Made by a program: the position numbers and the translations under genes
Source: Clostridium kluyveri
GTDB lineage: Bacteria; Bacillota; Clostridia; Clostridiales; Clostridiaceae
Assembly: GCF_001902295.1 (NCBI RefSeq)
Contig: NZ_CP018335.1
Coordinates: forward strand, 3,906,001-3,970,000
Length of the DNA stretch: 64,000 nucleotides
Reading direction: 5' to 3'
Shown here: positions 44,200 through 53,153 of the stretch, one piece after another
Layout of the letters: every line of letters begins with the position of its first letter
How positions within the stretch are numbered: the first letter of the stretch is position 1
Notes under the pieces: model-generated
What the model saw: only the letters and a program-made list of their open reading frames with translations
The model's database searches: none
What the model was told of the DNA's origin: nothing

Positions 44200-44557
44200 G
44201 TAAATGCTCCTTTACAATATCTAGTAGTTCCATATCAGGAATACCTATTTTTCTTGCTTCGTTTATAAAATTTGGAATTATGTTGTCAAAAAACTCTTTT
44301 TCTCGTTCACTCAAAATCATTTCTTTTGCTTCTTTTGTAACTGCCATTCCAACACCACGTTTTTTGTAAATAATGCCACGGTCTGTTAGTACGGAGATTG
44401 CTTTTTGCGCTGTCGTGGGATTTACAGATAAAAGCTTTGCTATCTGCGGAGTTGAAATAATCAAATCATCCACATTATATGTGCCGTTGAGAATGTCGTC
44501 CTTTATCATATCTATTATCTGGACAAACATTGGCTTTTCAATATTCAATCTCACCAC
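44192..44557 (-). CDS. GntR family regulator, YtrA subfamily
   Basis: A 121-residue protein with a GntR winged helix (FVQIIDMIKDDILNGTYNV, TPQIAKLLSVNPTTAQKAIS, GIIYKKRGVGMAV) and a short helical tail. The small size and linkage to an ABC exporter match YtrA-type regulators, which respond to cell-wall antibiotics in relatives. A dyad operator lies just upstream. It should repress its own operon. Confidence 0.9.
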   Translation of the reverse strand: MVRLNIEKPMFVQIIDMIKDDILNGTYNVDDLIISTPQIAKLLSVNPTTAQKAISVLTDRGIIYKKRGVGMAVTKEAKEMILSEREKEFFDNIIPNFINEARKIGIPDMELLDIVKEHLHD

Positions 44558-44573
44558 CCTTTCTTTTTTATAG

Positions 44574-44597
44574 TGGGTTAATGGATTAACTCACTAA
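44574..44597. promoter_or_regulatory. GntR/YtrA operator
   Basis: GTTAAT-GG-ATTAAC forms a dyad, extended outward to AGTGG / TCACT with one mismatch per side. It lies 17 bp before the GntR start, overlapping the expected promoter. Confidence 0.7.
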
Positions 44598-44698
44598 CAT
44601 AATAACAAAACTATTTATAGCTGTCAATAAGAAAATTACAAATTATCAATTCACATATTAAAATATAATCATTGATGTTGATGTTTATACTCAAGGAT

Positions 44699-44889
44699 TT
44701 AATTATGTTCCCAATTGATTATTATTGAATAAATTAACCCACCAGATTTAAAATCTTTAAACATTTCTTCTATATCAAATCTTTTTTTATATTCTCTAAT
44801 TGCAAAGGTCTGTTCTGAATTATTTGCTATGAACCAGGTATCATCAGAATTTTCTGCCCTGCAGATTGCTAGATTGCATATATATTTTT
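44699..44889 (-). pseudogene. Remnant of an IS4-type DDE transposase
   Basis: On the minus strand it reads CNLAICRAENSDDTWFIANN, then EQTFAIREYKKRFDIEEMFK and DFKSGG. Y-(2)-R-(3)-E-(6)-K is the IS4-family signature around the catalytic Glu. Only about 60 codons survive, with no ends identified. The rest of 44598-45164 is noncoding, with a TGATAAAATTATCA palindrome and T-run at about 44930-44956. Confidence 0.75.
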
Positions 44890-45164
44890 TAGATGTTAAT
44901 TTTACAATGTAAAAGTGTCACTACCATTTTATGATGATAAAATTATCATTTTTTCTAGTATTTTTTGATTCTGTAGTAATATATTCTTGATCATTGATCA
45001 TAATATTCATCATTTCAAGTATAATATTTCATTAATTTACAGTGTAAATATTATCTGCAATAGGATTACTAATCAACTTTAACATAATACATCTAAATCA
45101 CTGTCCGTAAGTCAGCGTCAAACCCGTGTTTTTTTATTTGGCGGGATATGGACAATATTGTTGC

Positions 45165-45489
45165 TTAACTTGTTCGGGTAAAATTTAATCCGATGGTTCC
45201 AATCATTATAAGTGAAATGAACATTATTTTAAGAAAATCTATCCGCTCCTTGAAGATCAAGACTCCAATGATTTCAATAGCGGTGATTCCTAATCCTGAC
45301 CAGATTGCATAGGCTACACCAATGTCTATTTTTTTCAGTGCTTAATGATAAGAAAAGCAAGCTAAAACCGTAAGATACCAACATTGCCAACATCTTAAAG
45401 CTTATTATGTGATTTGAGCCTTTCAATGTTGTTGTTCCTATTACCTCAAAAGCTATAGCTAATATTAAATACACCCAACTCATTCCCAT
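45165..45489 (-). pseudogene. SMR family multidrug efflux gene with a frameshift (YvaE-like)
   Basis: It begins MSWVYLILAIAFEVIGTTTL with the membrane Glu of EmrE-type pumps. After FLSLS the frame slips; the next frame continues ALKKIDIGVAYAIWSGLGIT, EIIGVLIFKERI, and ends at 45167. An extra A near 45345 explains it. Apart from that it is a full SMR protein of about 107 residues. It follows the DUF5360 gene, an order like yvaD-yvaE of Bacillus subtilis. Confidence 0.82.
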
Positions 45490-45860
45490 ACCAATCCCTT
45501 TACAAAAAACAACGGGTAGATCACAAGATAAAGATTAAACGCCCACCACATTAAATCGAAATCTCTTCTCAGAAACCAAAACGATACCGCTTGTAGGCCG
45601 GAGCAAAAGGTCAGGGCAAGAGAAAGAAGGGCAAACTTCTTCAACAGATTGTTTTTCCTTGAAAATAAAATCATAGTGGTAATTCCAGTAAAAGCCACAC
45701 ACATATCAAGCGGGAAAAAAGACCAATTCCAAGCAGATATTATTGGGTTGGTATAATCCTTGAAAGCTAAATTGCTCGGAATAATATGCAATAAGGTTAT
45801 GAACCAATAAATAAGAAATCCAAGATCGGTAGCTAAAAAGAATACCTTTAATCTCTTCAA
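45480..45860 (-). CDS. DUF5360 family membrane protein (YvaD-like)
   Basis: A 126-residue protein with four membrane helices (FLATDLGFLIYWFITLLHII, then SFFPLDMCVAFTGITTMILF). It resembles YvaD, which in Bacillus lies next to the SMR gene yvaE. Its start overlaps the MarR gene end and its end overlaps the SMR start, so it is the middle gene of a three-gene operon whose two outer genes are broken. Function unknown. Confidence 0.75.
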   Translation of the reverse strand: MKRLKVFFLATDLGFLIYWFITLLHIIPSNLAFKDYTNPIISAWNWSFFPLDMCVAFTGITTMILFSRKNNLLKKFALLSLALTFCSGLQAVSFWFLRRDFDLMWWAFNLYLVIYPLFFVKGLVWE

Positions 45861-46319
45861 GGCATTTCATCCTTTCCATCTTCAGACTGTTGATTTTTCA
45901 AATTGCCAACCACCCTATTTAACAAACAGCTTACGTCTGATTTTTGCTTATCCGTAAGATATTTCAACATATCATTTGCCAGACTATGATATAGCTCATA
46001 ATCACCTTGAATTATTTGAGTGCCTTTTTCAGTTAATTCCAGATGGAAAATCCGCTTATCTTCTTTCTGACTGAATTTTTGAAACCAGTCCATTTTTCAT
46101 CAGTCTTTGTACCATAGCTGAAATTGAAGGCTTTGTTAAGTGTAATGCATTGGCGACGTCTCCAAAATTGGGCGTTTCAAGTTGATAAATAACGGTTAGA
46201 TAATAGTAATCGTTCATATTAAAGTTCTTTATTTGTCCGTCTGAAAGTATCCTGTTAATGTTGTCGATAGATTTTTTCCAGAAGTGGTTTGCGATTATGG
46301 CGATGTCCTCTTCAATCAT
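45857..46319 (-). pseudogene. MarR family regulator with a frameshift
   Basis: The first 87 codons give a MarR start and HTH (FGDVANALHLTKPSISAMVQ, RLMKNGLVSKIQSE), then stop. The other frame continues KEDKRIFHLELTEKG (wing) and a dimerisation helix to 45857. One extra base in the GAAAGAAGATAAG stretch (about 46060-46075) separates them. The intact form would be about 150 residues. It probably controlled the DUF5360/SMR pair. Confidence 0.85.
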
Positions 46320-46505
46320 ATCTAATAGTTCACCTCATTTAATTAAATATATCTAACTAAATGCTAGTTTATCACAGATTATACCAATTTGTAATATCTT
46401 GGTTAAAAAGAATGTAAGTGTTGTCCCAGACTTTAAAGGACGGCCTTTGCGCTAGGGTTGCCCATTACATTCCTTTTCCGTTGAGACACCGGGACGTTGG
46501 TTTGA
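46320..46505. other. Noncoding stretch with a long imperfect hairpin
   Basis: GAATGTAA (about 46410) pairs with TTACATTC (about 46469), and GTCCC with GGGAC further out. It may be a leftover insertion-sequence end or a structured RNA. No gene seen. Confidence 0.3.
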
Positions 46506-46886
46506 TTACAGAGACAAAGCCTGTCTATGAAAAGTCCAGCTGATTATGTCCTTATTCGTAAAAATTGAGCAGCCGAACGGCGGAAATGTACAATTATATT
46601 GTTTATATTTTAATTTACCTTTATCTTTCATTTCCATTAGCGAATAAATGTTTAGCAGATCATCCTCTGTAAGCTTAAGCTGTCGATAGAAGATCCTATT
46701 TAACTCATGACTCATGCCTTTACTGATATTTCTTTGTTTACCAGTAATTTCATATAGATATTTAATTGAATATCTTTTAAAGTTAGTACCGTAAAATTCT
46801 TCTAAAGAAGTATCCAATTTCACCCTCAAATTCTTGTATTCTTTTTCCATGTAAACGTTTCTTAGACTATTCAGCTGTCTTGTCAT
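46506..46886 (-). CDS. Hypothetical protein
   Basis: A 126-codon frame starting with ATG behind AGGAGA. The product is basic and soluble (KRYSIKYLYEITGKQRNISK, then LKLTEDDLLNIYSLMEMKDK) with no family I recognise. The last 25 residues look noncoding in character. It lies in a decayed zone of phage and transposon fragments and may be a remnant. Confidence 0.35.
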   Translation of the reverse strand: MTRQLNSLRNVYMEKEYKNLRVKLDTSLEEFYGTNFKRYSIKYLYEITGKQRNISKGMSHELNRIFYRQLKLTEDDLLNIYSLMEMKDKGKLKYKQYNCTFPPFGCSIFTNKDIISWTFHRQALSL

Positions 46887-46977
46887 CTATCTCCTGCATA
46901 ATAGGATCACCCTTACAGTAGTCATAATTCCATAAGTACCTATATTGCAATTCATTTTTTGTTAATTTTCTGGTCAA

Positions 46978-47169
46978 TTATAAATTCCCCTCGTCATCTA
47001 AAAGGTCCCAAGCTTCATATCTCTGAAATAGCTGCTCAATATTTCTGAATAATTTGTTACTTATCCTGTTTTTCTGGTGTACAATAGTACTTAAATATTG
47101 TGGCAAAATGTCCAGTTCGCGTGAGATTTCTGTATATGTTAAATTATTTTTCTTTCTTTTACAATACAT
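46978..47169 (-). CDS. Small HTH-like protein, possibly a remnant
   Basis: A 63-codon frame with an XRE-like helix-turn-helix (LTYTEISRELDILPQYLSTI then VHQKNRISNKLFRNIEQLF). The RBS is weak. The size and surroundings suggest a phage-type repressor fragment. A further short open frame (LTKNELQYRYLWNYDYCKGD) overlaps 46870-46970. Confidence 0.35.
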   Translation of the reverse strand: MYCKRKKNNLTYTEISRELDILPQYLSTIVHQKNRISNKLFRNIEQLFQRYEAWDLLDDEGNL

Positions 47170-47237
47170 ATAGCCACAAGTAGCAGTATTTTACAACCTC
47201 TTCTATAATTAAAAATTTTCAAATAAAAATGTGCCAT

Positions 47238-47600
47238 CTAAATAAAAAGTGTCTGTTTGCTCAAAAGGAAAGTTACTATAAATAACACATTCAATATCAG
47301 TATTGCGAATAGCTTTAAAGAAGGTTCTGGAATATGAGGTGTTCCGCAGACAATAATATTTTTCCCCTTTAAATCATCATATCCGCAGGTATTTCCAAAG
47401 TGCATATTATCCTCTACATTGAATCCAGCATCTTTGAATAAAGATTTAAAATTCTTAAATGTTAAAACTGTGCAATCAGTGTAATTCTTGCCCCTTGCTT
47501 TTAGACTATCTTTTATATATTGAAGTTTTTGGTCTGTGTTACTCGACAAATTGCTTCTGCTAAAACTATGGGCAATATGTTGTAATATATTTCCTACATA
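47238..47600 (-). pseudogene. Fragment of an unrecognised mobile-element protein
   Basis: About 100 meaningful codons: SLKARGKNYTDCTVLTFKNF, KSLFKDAGFNVEDNMHFGN and DLKGKNIIVCGTPHIPE. The HFGN / GKNIIVCGTPH pattern recalls phage or plasmid helicase-like proteins, but the family is not certain. It has no start, and its 5' side abuts the M28 peptidase fragment at about 47600. Confidence 0.4.
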
Positions 47601-48253
47601 ATCAATATAATCCAACTGATAAAATTCCAACAACTAAAGAAATAGTTAATACTTTGGCTTCCAATGAGTTTGAAGGAAGATATGTAGGTTCAAAAGGCAA
47701 AGATAGCAAAAAAGCTGTAATAGTATCAGCACATTTTGACCATTTAGGATATGTAGATAGAAAACTTATTAGAGGTGCTTTGGACAATGCTTCTAGATTT
47801 TCCTTAATGAAAATAGCCAATGGACTACAAGAAAAAGCTAAAGAGAAACCTTTTGATGAAGATATAATTTTTTGTGCCTTTAATGGAGAAGAAGAAGGAA
47901 CAGCAGGAAGTCATGCATTTGTTAAACAGATCACATCAAAATCTTTATATAACAGTATATACAATATTAACATAGACTCTATAGGATCTAAAGAAGGAGG
48001 AAAACTTGCTTTAAAGAATATGAGCAAGGTATGTAATAAACTATATGACGCTGTGAAAACCACTTCAAAAAATGATAATGTTGAATTTGCAGATACTAGA
48101 GTTATGGGTGTAGGCGATTATCTTAGTTTTGAAAATGCAGGTATATCGAATGTCTTTTTTGTACAAGAAGGTATAGAAAAGTTAGTTCATAAGCCTACAG
48201 ACACTCCAGATATTTTAGATTATAACCAAATAGATAAGATTGCAAATTTATAA
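47598..48253 (+). pseudogene. M28 family aminopeptidase, N-terminally truncated
   Basis: About 217 codons of a zinc peptidase: SAHFDHLG (first zinc His and Asp), GALDNAS (bridging Asp), FNGEEEGTAGSHAF (catalytic and zinc Glu), NIDSIGS, and VHKPTDTPD (second zinc His). All metal ligands are kept. The frame is open upstream to 47598 (NPTDKIPTTKEIVNTLASNE) but the signal peptide and N-terminal part are absent, and no RBS precedes. Likely a broken secreted or cytosolic peptidase. Confidence 0.8.
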
Positions 48254-48354
48254 GGGGATTTTATACAAGAAAATAATGGTATAGAATTTTAAAATTAGAT
48301 TATGAAATATATTATTAGTTTATGTTTTATTTTGTGAAATAAAAAGAGTTAGTT

Positions 48355-48524
48355 TTAAACCCACTCTTTCAGTTCCTTATTTTGACGCATTTCCTTTATC
48401 CGTCTACATAAGATCGCTCTTGCAACTCCAGTAACTTCACAGATTTTGCGGAGTGACATAGATTGAGCTTTATATAACTCCAGTGCAAAGTCCAACTGTT
48501 TTCCACCTAATATTGACAACTTTT
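48355..48524 (-). pseudogene. C-terminal HTH of a serine recombinase, remnant
   Basis: On the minus strand it reads GGKQLDFALELYKAQSMSLR, KICEVTGVARAIL and CRRIKEM, the resolvase-type C-terminal HTH. The catalytic domain is missing. It ends at 48355 and overlaps the next small gene's end. Confidence 0.65.
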
Positions 48525-48695
48525 TAATATTATATTCTTAGCAATTTCTTTCTCTTTATCATCAAATACCCATCTGGTTCCATTCCTTTTTAAACCTGAT
48601 GCCCTTAATGCTTTTCTGGCATTATAGGGTAATATCTCTGCAAACTTTTCTGCCTTTATCTCTTTTAATAGTTCTTTTAATGTTAACTTTTCCAT
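48507..48695 (-). CDS. Small phage-type protein, hypothetical
   Basis: A 62-residue basic protein (LTLKELLKEIKAEKFAEILP, then ALRASGLKRNGTRWVFDDKE) preceded by AAGGA. The size and neighbours (coiled-coil protein, Bro-N protein) suggest a prophage leftover. Function unknown. Confidence 0.5.
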   Translation of the reverse strand: MEKLTLKELLKEIKAEKFAEILPYNARKALRASGLKRNGTRWVFDDKEKEIAKNIILKSCQY

Positions 48696-48701
48696 TTTCA
48701 G

Positions 48702-49085
48702 TTATCCTTCCTTATACCTATTTCTTAACACCTGCACATCAAAACTATTTTGAGCTGTGGCTCCCTTTACATCTTTTAATTTATCCTCTATTATGTTTAT
48801 AGTTTCTATTATATCCCTTAAATCTTTAGATACTGTTTTCAATGCTGACTGTGTCAAACTTATTTCATCCTTGAAAGTGTCATTTATCTTTTTAAACTGC
48901 CTTTCATTTTGTTTTGAGTGTGCCTGCTGTCCTTCTATTACTGTATTAAGCTTTTTATCCATGTTTTCAAGTAGTATTGAATGTTTGTCTTGCCCTGCTT
49001 GAAGTTTATCCAACCTATCATTTACAGGCTTCATCTCATTTTTTATCATTGTTTGTATAGAATCTAAAAGTTGTTTTTCATCCAT
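48702..49085 (-). CDS. Coiled-coil protein, phage-associated
   Basis: A 127-residue protein made almost wholly of heptad-rich helix (MKPVNDRLDKLQAGQDKHSI, LLENMDKKLNTVIEGQQ, LRDIIETINIIEDKLKDV). No catalytic motif. GGAGG lies ahead of the ATG at 49085; a further 15 codons upstream lack an RBS. Small coiled-coil proteins of this form are common in clostridial prophages. Function unknown. Confidence 0.65.
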   Translation of the reverse strand: MDEKQLLDSIQTMIKNEMKPVNDRLDKLQAGQDKHSILLENMDKKLNTVIEGQQAHSKQNERQFKKINDTFKDEISLTQSALKTVSKDLRDIIETINIIEDKLKDVKGATAQNSFDVQVLRNRYKEG

Positions 49086-49178
49086 CTTTTTTGTACCTCC
49101 GATATTTATATTTAAATTATAACTGAACACTGTAATTCCTTCAACTACTGTTTATATTTTCCACTGTGAAGCACTTTT

Positions 49179-49565
49179 TTATTCTGTTGGATTTACATAT
49201 AAGCGCTCTTTCAGTTCTAATGTTTTGTGAGCTATTAATAAAGCTTTTGCCATTATTTCCTTTTCTGAATCTTCCTCATTAAAAGGAATATAGCCACCGG
49301 TTTGACGTATTTGTGGAAGTATCTCAGATGTTACCCATCTTTTAAACTTCTTTGCTATTGGAAGTTTAGACGAAAGTATTAAGCTGTAAAGACCAGATTC
49401 ATTAATACATACAACATTACGATTTTGACCTGCCAGAACGATTCGTTCAGTCAGCTTATCTTCATCATCTATATGATCACGAATTGCTTTTTGTGGATTG
49501 GTATATCCTAATATCTCTGCCACATCTTTTCCGACAAACCGAGGCTGTCCATCTCTTTCTATCAC
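49179..49565 (-). CDS. Bro-N domain antirepressor fragment
   Basis: 128 residues with the Bro-N core: QPRFVGKDVAEILGYTNPQK, INESGLYSLILSSKLPIAKK, and the FKRWVTSEILPQIRQTGGY end. Phage antirepressors carry this at the N-terminus, followed by KilA-C or another domain that is missing here. The proposed GTG start cuts into the domain; the open frame extends upstream (NEFLLYVHYTRVIERDG) without an ATG. Probably a truncated gene. Confidence 0.7.
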   Translation of the reverse strand: MIERDGQPRFVGKDVAEILGYTNPQKAIRDHIDDEDKLTERIVLAGQNRNVVCINESGLYSLILSSKLPIAKKFKRWVTSEILPQIRQTGGYIPFNEEDSEKEIMAKALLIAHKTLELKERLYVNPTE

Positions 49566-49639
49566 CCTTGTATAATGAACATATAGTAAAAATTCATTAT
49601 ACTTTTCCTTTCTTAGAGATTTTTACTATAATTATCATA

Positions 49640-49817
49640 AGACGCTGTGGATTAGTTTTATCACCTATAGCTGGACTATTTTAATTGAGGATCTAACCAC
49701 TGTCTTATGCTTATCTGTTAATTAGTTAGATAACGCATGACGTTTTATATATAGCAAGGATACATTTGCATGAGATTTGTGGAACATGGCGTATAATACT
49801 ATAAAGGAGTTGTTCTT
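49640..49817 (+). ncRNA. Presumed bridge RNA region of the IS110-family element
   Basis: A 178-bp noncoding stretch between the element's left side and its recombinase gene. In IS110-group elements this position encodes the bridge RNA that pairs with target and donor. I see short complementary stretches but cannot define the loops, so the call rests on position. Confidence 0.4.
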
Positions 49818-50996
49818 ATGATTTATATTGGTATAGATATAGCAAAAAACAAACATGATTGCTGTATTATAGATTCAGATGGTGTTGTTTATAATGATTC
49901 TTTACGTATATCCAATTCCCGTCAAGGGTTTGAATTACTTTATTCTTCAATACTTTCCATTCTGCCTGACAAGGATATTTCCAACGTAAAAATAGGACTT
50001 GAATCAACAGGTCATTACAGCACCAATCTCCAAAACTTTTTGTATGCTAAAGGCTTCAAGCTCTCCATTCTCAACCCTTTAGCTACAAATCTCTTCCGTA
50101 AAGCCCAGTCTCTTAGAAAAACTAAGACTGATAAAACGGATGCATTGGTTATTGCTAAAATGCTCTTTTCTGATGATACAAAATCCTATTCTCCTGTATC
50201 ATACCAGATTCAAGAGCTAAAGTCATTAACCAGGCATAGATATCGCTTAATTGGATATAGGTCTAAGTTGAAAACATCTGTCAATAGATTGGTAGATATT
50301 ATGTTCCCCGAGCTGCCCGATCTTTTTTGGTCAATTCATCAATCTTCTTCCTATGCCCTTTTATCCATACTTCCAAGCCCAAAAGATATAGCTGCCTGCC
50401 ACCTGACCAAGCTAACAAACATACTAAATACAGCTTCCAAGGGCAAGTATGGAAAAGATAAAGCTATTTCTCTAAAGGAGTCTGCTGCAAATTCTATTGG
50501 CACTAACTCAAGGTCTCTAAGTTTTGAACTCAAGCAAACCATTAGGTTAATACAGTCAGTACAACACGAGATTGATTCCTTAGAGCTTCTCATAAAAGAA
50601 ATCGTTGTTGAGATCAATTCCCCACTTATTAGTATTCCAGGAATTTCATATACCCTGGCAGCTATAATATTGGCAGAAATCGGCGATATTAAAAGATTCA
50701 CCACTCCCTGTAAACTCCTGGCCTTTGCCGGATTAGATCCCTCCACCTATCAATCTGGAAAGTACACTGCATCCCATACACCCATGGTCAAACGGGGTTC
50801 TGCCTACCTTAGATGGGCCATACTTATGGCTGGGAGAACTGTTTCAATGAGAGATGCCACTTTCTCTGCATATTTGTCGAAGAAACGCTCTGAAGGCAAG
50901 CACTATTATGTTGCCATGAGCCATGTTGCTAAAAAATTGATACGTATAATATTTCATCTTCTAAAGACCAATGCAACTTTTGCTCCACAAATATAA
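49818..50996 (+). CDS. IS110-family transposase (DEDD)
   Basis: A 392-residue recombinase. The N-terminal RuvC-like DEDD domain starts YIGIDIAKNKHDCC, with GLESTGHYS and KTDKTDALVIAKML. The C-terminal transposase_20 part has ISIPGISYTLAAIILAEIGD, LLAFAGLDPSTYQSG and KRGSAYLRWAI, including the catalytic Ser region. Intact. RBS AAAGGAG. The element ends are not delimited; a hairpin with AAAAAGCAAT / ATTGCTCTTTTT follows at 51021-51048. Confidence 0.92.
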   Translation: MIYIGIDIAKNKHDCCIIDSDGVVYNDSLRISNSRQGFELLYSSILSILPDKDISNVKIGLESTGHYSTNLQNFLYAKGFKLSILNPLATNLFRKAQSLRKTKTDKTDALVIAKMLFSDDTKSYSPVSYQIQELKSLTRHRYRLIGYRSKLKTSVNRLVDIMFPELPDLFWSIHQSSSYALLSILPSPKDIAACHLTKLTNILNTASKGKYGKDKAISLKESAANSIGTNSRSLSFELKQTIRLIQSVQHEIDSLELLIKEIVVEINSPLISIPGISYTLAAIILAEIGDIKRFTTPCKLLAFAGLDPSTYQSGKYTASHTPMVKRGSAYLRWAILMAGRTVSMRDATFSAYLSKKRSEGKHYYVAMSHVAKKLIRIIFHLLKTNATFAPQI

Positions 50997-51200
50997 ACTT
51001 ATCCATAAAAATTAATATTTTTCAAAAAGCAATTTTCCATTGCTCTTTTTGTCATGCTTTCTTTTTTCAATTAAATAACTATAAAAATCTTTTGATTTTT
51101 AACTTGACTTCATATAGTTAGTCTCACTTTCCTGAACTCTGGATTTTTAAAAATTTGCTGTAATTTCTAAAGTACTGCTTGAGTAGTTTTAAATAACTTG

Positions 51201-51289
51201 TCAGCCACCAAGAGTAGGACATTTTTGGATAACCAATATAAAGTCAGTGTTTTCAATGAATCCATACTCAGCCACCCTATCAAACCATT
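51201..51289 (-). pseudogene. AntA-type phage antirepressor remnant
   Basis: On the minus strand a frame reads KWFDRVAEYGFIENTDFILV then IQKCPTLGG and a stop. This matches the AntA/AntB antirepressor core (W-F-x(2-3)-YGF-EN-DF). Only about 30 codons remain. Confidence 0.55.
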
Positions 51290-51316
51290 TTTATAAGGTG
51301 TTCCAATTTCTAAATT

Positions 51317-51460
51317 CTAAAAATTTACAACCTGTATATAATGCTTTATTGTACTTTTTCTTAAATTTTTTACTTTACAACTTAAAATAAATTTCTCAAA
51401 TGCTTCTTCTAAAGTTAAATTTTTTTTATCATTATTTTGCAATTCAATTTTATGCCTCAA
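51317..51460 (-). pseudogene. Tyrosine integrase, N-terminal remnant
   Basis: A 47-codon frame with GGAGGTG and a TTG start: LTLEEAFEKFILSCKVKNLR, then KSTIKHYIQVVNF, then a stop. This is the SAM-like N-terminal domain of phage or ICE integrases. It lies 160 bp from the 3' end of tRNA-Leu, where an integrase gene would sit next to its attachment site. Confidence 0.7.
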
Positions 51461-51500
51461 AATTTCACCTCCAATATGTGTACGTTATATACAGACACAA

Positions 51501-51556
51501 ATAAAAATCCCTCAACAGATTACAAACATTTTGTAAATATAATCTATTGAGGGGTT
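51501..51556 (-). terminator. Terminator downstream of tRNA-Leu
   Basis: A 14-bp stem with one mismatch (CCCTCAATAGATTA / TAATCTGTTGAGGG on the minus strand), followed by ATTTTTATTT. Confidence 0.8.
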
Positions 51557-51620
51557 TTCTCTACATAATTATTATTAAATTTTAGTTATATCAATCGAAA
51601 CTCTGTAATATAAAGGTTTT

Positions 51621-51707
51621 TGGTGCGGATAACAGGACTTGAACCTGCATGAAGTTACCCTCACTAGAACCTGAATCTAGCGCGTCTGCCAATTCCGCCA
51701 TATCCGC
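51621..51707 (-). tRNA. tRNA-Leu (anticodon CAG)
   Basis: An 87-nt tRNA with encoded CCA. The acceptor stem GCGGATA/TATCCGC, D-arm GGCGGAATTGGCAGACGC, anticodon stem CTAGA/TCTAG with loop TTCAGGT (anticodon CAG, codon CUG), a long class II variable arm, and T-arm GCAGG TTCAAGT CCTGT all fit. Confidence 0.97.
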
Positions 51708-51815
51708 AAAATTACTTGATTATTATATCATACTTTTTTAATTAAGTTAATATATAAAATTTTATTTTTATCAAAATATATAAATCCATTTGCTAATCTA
51801 CGTAAAATTTTTTAT

Positions 51816-52973
51816 CTAATTGGCTACAGCAGAATTTGAATATAAATTAAATACTACATTTCCTCCTGATGTATATCCCTCTATATATATAGGATATTTA
51901 AAATCATTTCTAAATTTATAGTCTATATTTCCATAATCTACAGTAGCATCCATACCTTCTTGCACATAATGTACCGGAAGAGTGTGGTGAGATCTCTCAA
52001 CAGATGGCAGGCCTGCCTTGTTCACTGCATTGTAAAGAGTGGTAGATACCTGACATATTCCCCCTCCTAATCCATCCTCCAGCTTATCTCCAATAATAAC
52101 AGGAGCTGCTTGATACCCTTTGGCTGCAGTTCTCTCTCCTACAACTCCATTAAAACTAAAGGTATCACCAGGCATTACTATATATCCATTTATGCTTCCT
52201 GTAGCAAGCTTTATGTTATTTGCCCTCTGAGATGAAGATATACTCCCATAGTTTGTACTAAAACTGGATATTAATGTATCCACAACTTTTAATTCTTCTG
52301 CTTTTATTGCAGCTTCTACAGACTGGAGTTCTGCCTTTATGCTTAAATCTTTACCTACACTGCCATCTATTTTAGAAGCTAACTCTTTTTTTAATGCATT
52401 TTTATTTAATTTAACTCCACTTTGTTCAGATATTACTGTAAAACCCAATCCTTCCATTTTCAAAGATGCATTTATAGGATCTAAATTAACCTGCTTTTCA
52501 ATATCATCTATAAATGTTTCTACAGTTTTTTCATCATAAGTAAATTTTAATGTGTAATTTACAGCCTTAGGGGAATTTAAAATTTTATATTTTTTAAATA
52601 TGTTACTATCCTTTCCGTAGGAATATGCCTGATTTACCACTTCGCTCACATTATACTTAGGATTGAGATTTGAATAAGACAGCTCATACTCCTTATCTCC
52701 CGCAGTTACAATAATTTTCTTGTTTTTTATTTCATCTGAATAGGCGGCTTTTACCATACTTTCAGCTTCTGTCTTGGTTTTTCCAGAAAGATCTATATTG
52801 TTTATAGACACCTTAGGATAAATTAAATTATCCCAGTATTTTATGTCATTATAATGATACACTATAAATCCACAACTTATACTTATAAAGACAGCTAAAG
52901 CACATACAATTGCTACTGATAACCTTTTTCTTAATAATCGTTTTGATTCCTGCGATTTATCTCTTCTACTCAT
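51816..52973 (-). CDS. VanW family protein with peptidoglycan-binding domain
   Basis: A 385-residue protein with an N-terminal signal anchor (about 20-42), a PG-binding domain of the type-4 fold (about 60-225), and a VanW domain with GGGICQVSTTLYNAVNKAGL and HTLPVHYV. VanW is found beside some vancomycin-resistance clusters and widely in Clostridia as a cell-wall protein of unclear function. No van genes are near. GAGGTGG points to the ATG at 52973, not the GTG inside it. Confidence 0.9.
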   Translation of the reverse strand: MSRRDKSQESKRLLRKRLSVAIVCALAVFISISCGFIVYHYNDIKYWDNLIYPKVSINNIDLSGKTKTEAESMVKAAYSDEIKNKKIIVTAGDKEYELSYSNLNPKYNVSEVVNQAYSYGKDSNIFKKYKILNSPKAVNYTLKFTYDEKTVETFIDDIEKQVNLDPINASLKMEGLGFTVISEQSGVKLNKNALKKELASKIDGSVGKDLSIKAELQSVEAAIKAEELKVVDTLISSFSTNYGSISSSQRANNIKLATGSINGYIVMPGDTFSFNGVVGERTAAKGYQAAPVIIGDKLEDGLGGGICQVSTTLYNAVNKAGLPSVERSHHTLPVHYVQEGMDATVDYGNIDYKFRNDFKYPIYIEGYTSGGNVVFNLYSNSAVAN

Positions 52974-53153
52974 TTTGACCACCTCTTTATTTTTACATAA
53001 TTATTATACTATACAGTTATAACTTTGGGTATGTAAAAAATATTATTTAAATTATATTATTCCCTGAAAATAGACATAATTTTATGATATTATAAAATCA
53101 TAATAATCCAATAAAAATTATTTGAATACTTAAAATACGGAGGTAGTTAAGCC

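Noticed and set aside
46406..46497. Possible integron attC-like site or IS end
   Set aside because: The hairpin is imperfect and lacks the paired conserved core sites; no integrase is near. Kept only as an unexplained structure.
47602..47820. A 72-codon open frame on the minus strand
   Set aside because: It is the shadow of the M28 peptidase fragment, whose zinc motifs show the real strand.
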